Positions 60,001 through 64,000 of a stretch of 64,000 nt of DNA are shown here, piece after piece. Below the pieces are notes generated by a model. The model was not told the origin of the DNA, searched no databases, and was given only the letters and a program-made list of their open reading frames with translations. The position numbers were made by a program, and so were the translations under genes. Numbering within the stretch: position 1 is the stretch's first letter; the number at the start of each line of letters is the position of its first letter. The DNA is from Nicotiana tabacum (Eukaryota > Streptophyta > Magnoliopsida > Solanales > Solanaceae), in the NCBI RefSeq assembly GCF_000715075.1, contig NC_134094.1, forward strand, positions 82,103,120-82,167,119. Reading direction: 5' to 3'.

Positions 60001-60624
60001 TTGAAATAATAATGGATTATGACTGCTGAGTTGGCTTCAATTATTATAAATGAGTTACCTGATTTATTTCTATTATTTGTTGTTGTTATTAATATTGCGT
60101 ACAGGTTAATGTAAGTGAACCGCCTTAGCCTCGTCACTACTTCGTCGAGGTTAGGCTCAGCACTTACCAGTACATGGGGTCGGTTGTACTGATACTACAC
60201 TCTGCACTTCTTGTGCAGATTTTGGAGTTGGTCTCAGCGGCGTACCATAGACTTGCTCGGATTCCAGCTACCAGAGGAGACTTGAGGTATAACTGCATGG
60301 CGTCCGTAGTTCTGAAGTCCCCGTCTATTTTACTTTAGCTGTGTGTTTATTTCCAAGCAGCTTTATATTATTCAGACCTTTATTTGTATTTATTCTAGAA
60401 GCTCATGCACTTGTGACACCAATTCTGGGATGGTATTTAGACACCGTTGTTTTTATGGATTATTTTACTATATTTCAAACTTTGCTTCCGCTTTTGGTTC
60501 CTTGATTATTAATAATGTAAAGATTGTTTAAAAATTGGTTAATATTATTCTAACATTGGCTTGCCTAGCAAGTGAAATATTAGGCGCCATCATGGTCCGA
60601 AGGTGGGAATTTCGGGTCGTGACA

Positions 60625-61626
60625 GAAATGAATCAATGCCACGACGTGGCCATCATCAACTTTTCCCAAATAACGCTTCACCCGGTGACCATTGACTCTA
60701 AACACTTCATCATTTTTATTCTTCAAGTCTAATGCACCAAAGGGTGTCACACCCACAACCTCAAACGGGCCACTCCATTTAGACTTCAACTTTCCCGAAA
60801 ATATCCGTAACCGAGAATTGAACAATAACACAAGATCACCTTCTTTGAACTCCTTGTTCCTAATGTACTTGTCATGGAGGTACTTCATCTTCTCCTTGTA
60901 TAAGGAAGAACTTGTATATGCATGGTACCGAAATTCATCAAGTTCATTTAATTGTTCCACCCTTAAGTTGGCGGCGACATCCCACTCAAGATTTAGCTTC
61001 TTCAATGCCTACATAGCCTTGTGCTCAAGTTCCACCGGAAGGTGACAAGCTTTCCCAAACACCAACCGGTATGGAGACATCCCAATCGGTGTTTTGTAAG
61101 CCGTCCTATAGGCCAATAGAGAATCATCAAGTTTCTTCGACCAATCCGTCCGGTTGGCATTCACTGCCTTTGACAAAATACTCTTGATATCCCGGTTGAA
61201 GACTTCCACTTGTCCGCTTGCTTGAGGGTGATGGGGGGTCGTGACTTTGTGAGTGACACCATACATGTTAAGCAAGATATCAAAAGCTTTGTTGCAAAAT
61301 TGAGATCCCCCATCACTTATAATGGCCCTCGGAGTACCAAACTTTGTGAAGATGTTCCTTTTCAAAAATGCCACCACACTTCTAGCTTTGTTGTTGGGTA
61401 GAGCAAAAGCCTCAACTCATTTTGATACATAATCCACAGCTACCAAAATGTAGGTGTTCCCACAAGAGCTTACAACCGGTCCCATGAAATCAATACCCCA
61501 CACATCAAAAATATCAATTTCCAAGATGGTGGTGAGGTGCATCTCATTTTTCTTTGAAATCCCACCGGCCCTTTGACATTCATCACAACGCTTGACTAGA
61601 TCATTTACGTCCTTGTAGAGAGTAGA
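60625..61626 (-). pseudogene. Integrase of the outer element, three nonsense codons
   Basis: HHCC remnant ending CDECQRAGG, first Asp in WGIDFMGP (about 61490), second in IISDGGSQF (about 61315) and an intact catalytic Glu in [10 protein letters not shown] (about 61205). The C-terminal segment FKEGDLVLLFNSRLRIF ... SKWSGPFEVVG follows. Three Trp positions have become stops: TGA at 61627-61629, TGA at 61417-61419 and TAG at 61009-61011. The final codons (VALIHF) are cut by the solo LTR insertion. Removing the insertion in thought places a stop right after on the far side (about 57551). Confidence 0.87.
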
Positions 61627-64000
61627 TCAATAGAATCCACAACTCAACACTTTCGCCGTCGTTCTCGCTCCACCATGGTGACCACCATATGGTGAAAAGT
61701 GGCAAGCATCAAGAATTTCCACTTGTTCCTCCTCTGGCACACACCTTCGAATCACACCATCGGTACAAATCCGGAAGAGGTACAGTTCATCCCAATAGTA
61801 GTCAAGGCAATCCCATTTGAGTTTCTTCCTTTGGTTTGAAGAGAACTCATTCGGTACAATACCACTCACAAGATAATATGCTAATTCGGCGAACCATGGC
61901 ATCTTGGTTATTGAAATGGCTAGAAGTTGCTCATTAGGAAAGGAGTCATTGATTTCAAGGCCGTCATGTGGCCTCCCTTCCTCCTCCAAGCGAGACAAGT
62001 GGTCCGCCACTTGGTTTTCACTGCCTTTGCGGTCTTGGATGTCTAGATCGAACTCTTTCAATAAAAGCACCCATCTCATTAACCGAGCATTTGAATTTTT
62101 CTTGCTCATAAGGTACTGAAGTGCCCCATGATCCGTGTGGACAATCACCTTTGTACCCATCAAGTACGGGCGAGACTTATCCATAGCAAAAATAATAGTA
62201 ATGAGCTCTTTTTTTGTCATATTGTAATTGACTTGGGCATCATTCATGGTCTTACTAGCATAGTATACTGGATGAAAGATTTTGTTGACACGTTGCCCCA
62301 AAACTGCTCCGACCGCCACATCACTAGCGTCACACATGAGCTCAAAAGGCAAGCTCCAATTCGGGGCGGTGATGATAGGAGTAATTGTCAATTTGAACTT
62401 GAGCAATTCAAATGCCTTCATGCAATCCTCATTGAAATGGAATTTGGCATCTTTCTCCAAAAGCTTACACAAGGGGTTCACCACTTTAGAAAAATCTATG
62501 AAATGCCGGTAGAACCCCGCATGACCCAAGACACTCCTCACTCCCTTTACGGATGTTGAAGGTGGAAGTTTAGAAATCACCTCTATTTTTGCCTTGTCGA
62601 CCTCAATGCCATTCTTTGAAATTTTGTGGCCAAGGACAATGCCTTCCTCAACCATGAAATGACATTTCTTCCAATTGAGTACCAAGTTTGTCTCTTCGCA
62701 TCTTGCCAAGACCTTAATCAAATTTGTCAAGAAATCATCAAAAGAATTCCCGACAACTGAAAAGTCATCCATGAAAACCTCAAGGAAATCCTCCACCATG
62801 TCCGTGAAGATAGCCATCATACACCGTTGAAAAGTCGTCGGTGCATTGCATAAACCAAATGGCATCCGCGAGAATACGAAAGTACCATAGGGACATGTGA
62901 AAGTAGTCTTCTCTTGATCCTCCGGAGCAACAAGAATTTGATTGTAGCCGGAATACCCATCAAGGAAACAATAAAAAGCACGGTCGGCCAATCTATCAAG
63001 CATTTGATCAGGGAAGGGAAGTGGGAAATGATCCTTCCTTGTGACTTTGTTGAGCTTGCGATAGTCCATACACACTCTCCACCTAGTCACCGTTCTTGTA
63101 GGAATCAACTCGTTCTCGTCATTGGTGACCACCATCATGTCCCCTTTCTTTGGGACACATTGCACCGGATAGGTCCACGAACTATCGGAAATGGGGTAAA
63201 TAACCCCGGCATCCAACCACTTTATAATCTCCTTTTTTACCACCTCTTGCATTGCTTCATTTAGTCTTCTTTGATATTCAACGGAGGGTTTGGCATCATC
63301 CTCCAAAATAATCTTGTGCATGCAAAAGGCGGGGATTATACCCCGGATATCCGCCAATGTCCATCCGATAGCTTTTTTCCTCTTTTGTAGCACCGCCAAT
63401 GTGGAGTCTACCTGCATGTTAGTCAAACAAGAGGAAAGAATAACCAGTAAAGTAGTACAAGGTCCAAGCAATTCATACCTGAGATGTGGAGGCAATGAAT
63501 TTAACTCCAAAGTGGGAGGCTTCTCGATTGAGGGCTTTGTTGGAGGAGACTTCCGATTTTCAAGATCTAAGGATAATTTGTGGGGTTCATAAGTGTAAGA
63601 CCCCATTGCTTGCAATGCATTCACACATTCCACATAGCCATCCTTAGCATCATCATCAAGGTTGAGCAACCCGGCCTCCAAAGTATCATCCACATTCATC
63701 ATGGCACTAGTATCATAAATAATCACATCGGTCACCAAGTCCACAAATGAACAAACTTCATTGCTATTCGGTTGCCTCATAGATTTGCACACATGGAAAA
63801 CCACCTTTTCATCACCCACCCATAAAGTGAGCTCAACGGCTTCCACATCAATAAGAGCTTTCCCCATAGCAAGGAAAGGTCTCCCTAGGATAATAGGCAC
63901 CTCATAGTCTACTTCACAATCAAGAATCACAAAGTCCGTCGGGAGGATAAATTTATCAACAAGAACCAACACATCATCAATAATACCCAATGGTCTCTTC
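61627..64000 (-). CDS. Partial Gag-Pol: protease C-terminus, reverse transcriptase and RNase H of the outer element
   Basis: An open frame of 787 codons from the window edge to a TGA at 61627. It encodes the end of the protease (VPIILGRPFLA, about 63900) and a linker. The RT domain has WRVCMDYRKLNKVTRKDHFP (about 63070), FSRMPFGLCNAPTTFQR (about 62850) and the active site VFMDDFSV (about 62765). RNase H has CDASD, MTKKELITIIFAMDK and TDHGALQYLM. It copies element RNA to cDNA. FMDD in place of YVDD is usual for Athila-type elements. The protease active site and gag lie beyond the window. The stop replaces a Trp of the RNase H-integrase junction, so Pol would end before integrase. Confidence 0.9.
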   Translation of the reverse strand, partial: KRPLGIIDDVLVLVDKFILPTDFVILDCEVDYEVPIILGRPFLAMGKALIDVEAVELTLWVGDEKVVFHVCKSMRQPNSNEVCSFVDLVTDVIIYDTSAMMNVDDTLEAGLLNLDDDAKDGYVECVNALQAMGSYTYEPHKLSLDLENRKSPPTKPSIEKPPTLELNSLPPHLRYELLGPCTTLLVILSSCLTNMQVDSTLAVLQKRKKAIGWTLADIRGIIPAFCMHKIILEDDAKPSVEYQRRLNEAMQEVVKKEIIKWLDAGVIYPISDSSWTYPVQCVPKKGDMMVVTNDENELIPTRTVTRWRVCMDYRKLNKVTRKDHFPLPFPDQMLDRLADRAFYCFLDGYSGYNQILVAPEDQEKTTFTCPYGTFVFSRMPFGLCNAPTTFQRCMMAIFTDMVEDFLEVFMDDFSVVGNSFDDFLTNLIKVLARCEETNLVLNWKKCHFMVEEGIVLGHKISKNGIEVDKAKIEVISKLPPSTSVKGVRSVLGHAGFYRHFIDFSKVVNPLCKLLEKDAKFHFNEDCMKAFELLKFKLTITPIITAPNWSLPFELMCDASDVAVGAVLGQRVNKIFHPVYYASKTMNDAQVNYNMTKKELITIIFAMDKSRPYLMGTKVIVHTDHGALQYLMSKKNSNARLMRWVLLLKEFDLDIQDRKGSENQVADHLSRLEEEGRPHDGLEINDSFPNEQLLAISITKMPWFAELAYYLVSGIVPNEFSSNQRKKLKWDCLDYYWDELYLFRICTDGVIRRCVPEEEQVEILDACHFSPYGGHHGGARTTAKVLSCGFY

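Larger units (their letters stand above)
57559..60624 (+). mobile_element. Solo LTR (3.07 kb) inside the outer Athila-like element
   Basis: It starts TGTGATGAACC at 57559 and ends GGGTCGTGACA at 60624. It is flanked by AAAAT (57554-57558) and GAAAT (60625-60629), a 5 bp duplication with one mismatch. It has no internal genes, primer site or polypurine tract. Its end matches the LTRs at 1911 and 21350, but its first 100 bp differ from the 21350-25039 copy. It inserted at the last codons of pol. Confidence 0.85.
39650..64000 (-). mobile_element. Outer Athila-like Ty3/gypsy retrotransposon, nested and running off the right end
   Basis: The minus-strand order protease(partial)-RT-RNase H (61627-64000), integrase (60625-61626), ORF3 (54366-56321), polypurine tract (52470-52488) and 3' LTR identifies an Athila-type element. 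Its 3' LTR is split: about 39650-40387 and 51707-52469 join across the inner element. The LTR left boundary is uncertain by tens of bases because the other LTR lies beyond the window. Two later insertions interrupt it: a complete Athila-like element in the LTR and a solo LTR (57559-60624) at the pol end. Confidence 0.88.

Noticed and set aside
1..64000. CRISPR array, rRNA or organelle insert
   Set aside because: The tandem arrays have no unique spacers, and no rRNA or organellar gene text was recognised. The composition is plant nuclear throughout.

Overview
This is a 64 kb window of plant nuclear DNA, almost certainly Solanaceae and probably Nicotiana. The signs are short plant-type introns, AT-rich intergenic DNA, TS-family tRNA-derived SINEs (otherwise known from tobacco and relatives), and dense nested LTR retrotransposons, CACTA and Mutator-like elements. 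No bacterial, organellar or viral gene block and no rRNA or true tRNA gene was seen.

Layout. 1-1911 is the 3' part of a long LTR of a Ty3/gypsy-type element. 2690-4014 is a non-autonomous Mutator-like element (MULE) with about 190 bp inverted repeats and a 9 bp target duplication. Two host genes follow on the + strand. 5072-8400 is a type B phosphatidylinositol-4-phosphate 5-kinase (eight MORN repeats plus PIPK domain, eight exons, 765 residues). 10314-15803 is a TURAN/ALG1-type mannosyltransferase (17 exons, 482 residues). Both reading frames were rebuilt across their introns and stay open to a single stop. Three SINE insertions lie in or near these genes, each with target duplications.

From 17195 to the end I see only transposons. 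A Mutator-like element with a Ulp1-type protease gene (Kaonashi/KI-MULE type) spans 17195-30241. It carries a DUF1985-Ulp1 pseudogene (+) and a MuDR-type transposase pseudogene (-), and a solo LTR (21350-25039, TSD GAAGA) splits it. A complete CACTA element lies at 30753-38926 (TSD CAA) with TNPD-like and TNPA-like genes on the minus strand. An outer Athila-like Ty3/gypsy element runs from about 39.65 kb beyond the right end, on the minus strand. Its 3' LTR is split by a complete inner Athila-like element (40388-51701, TSD CAGCC, tRNA-Asp primer site). The 3' end of its pol is split by another solo LTR (57559-60624).

The inner Athila element has lost its whole reverse transcriptase and has Lys in place of the catalytic integrase Glu. 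The outer element keeps an open protease(partial)-RT-RNase H frame but has nonsense codons in integrase and ORF3. The most unusual signal is a set of CpG-rich palindromic motif clusters. Each retroelement carries its own version. In the two Athila-like elements the cluster occurs both in the LTR and just upstream of ORF3, and in the solo LTRs it sits at matching positions with different words. A noncoding block after pol, shared by both Athila-like elements, is also unexplained.
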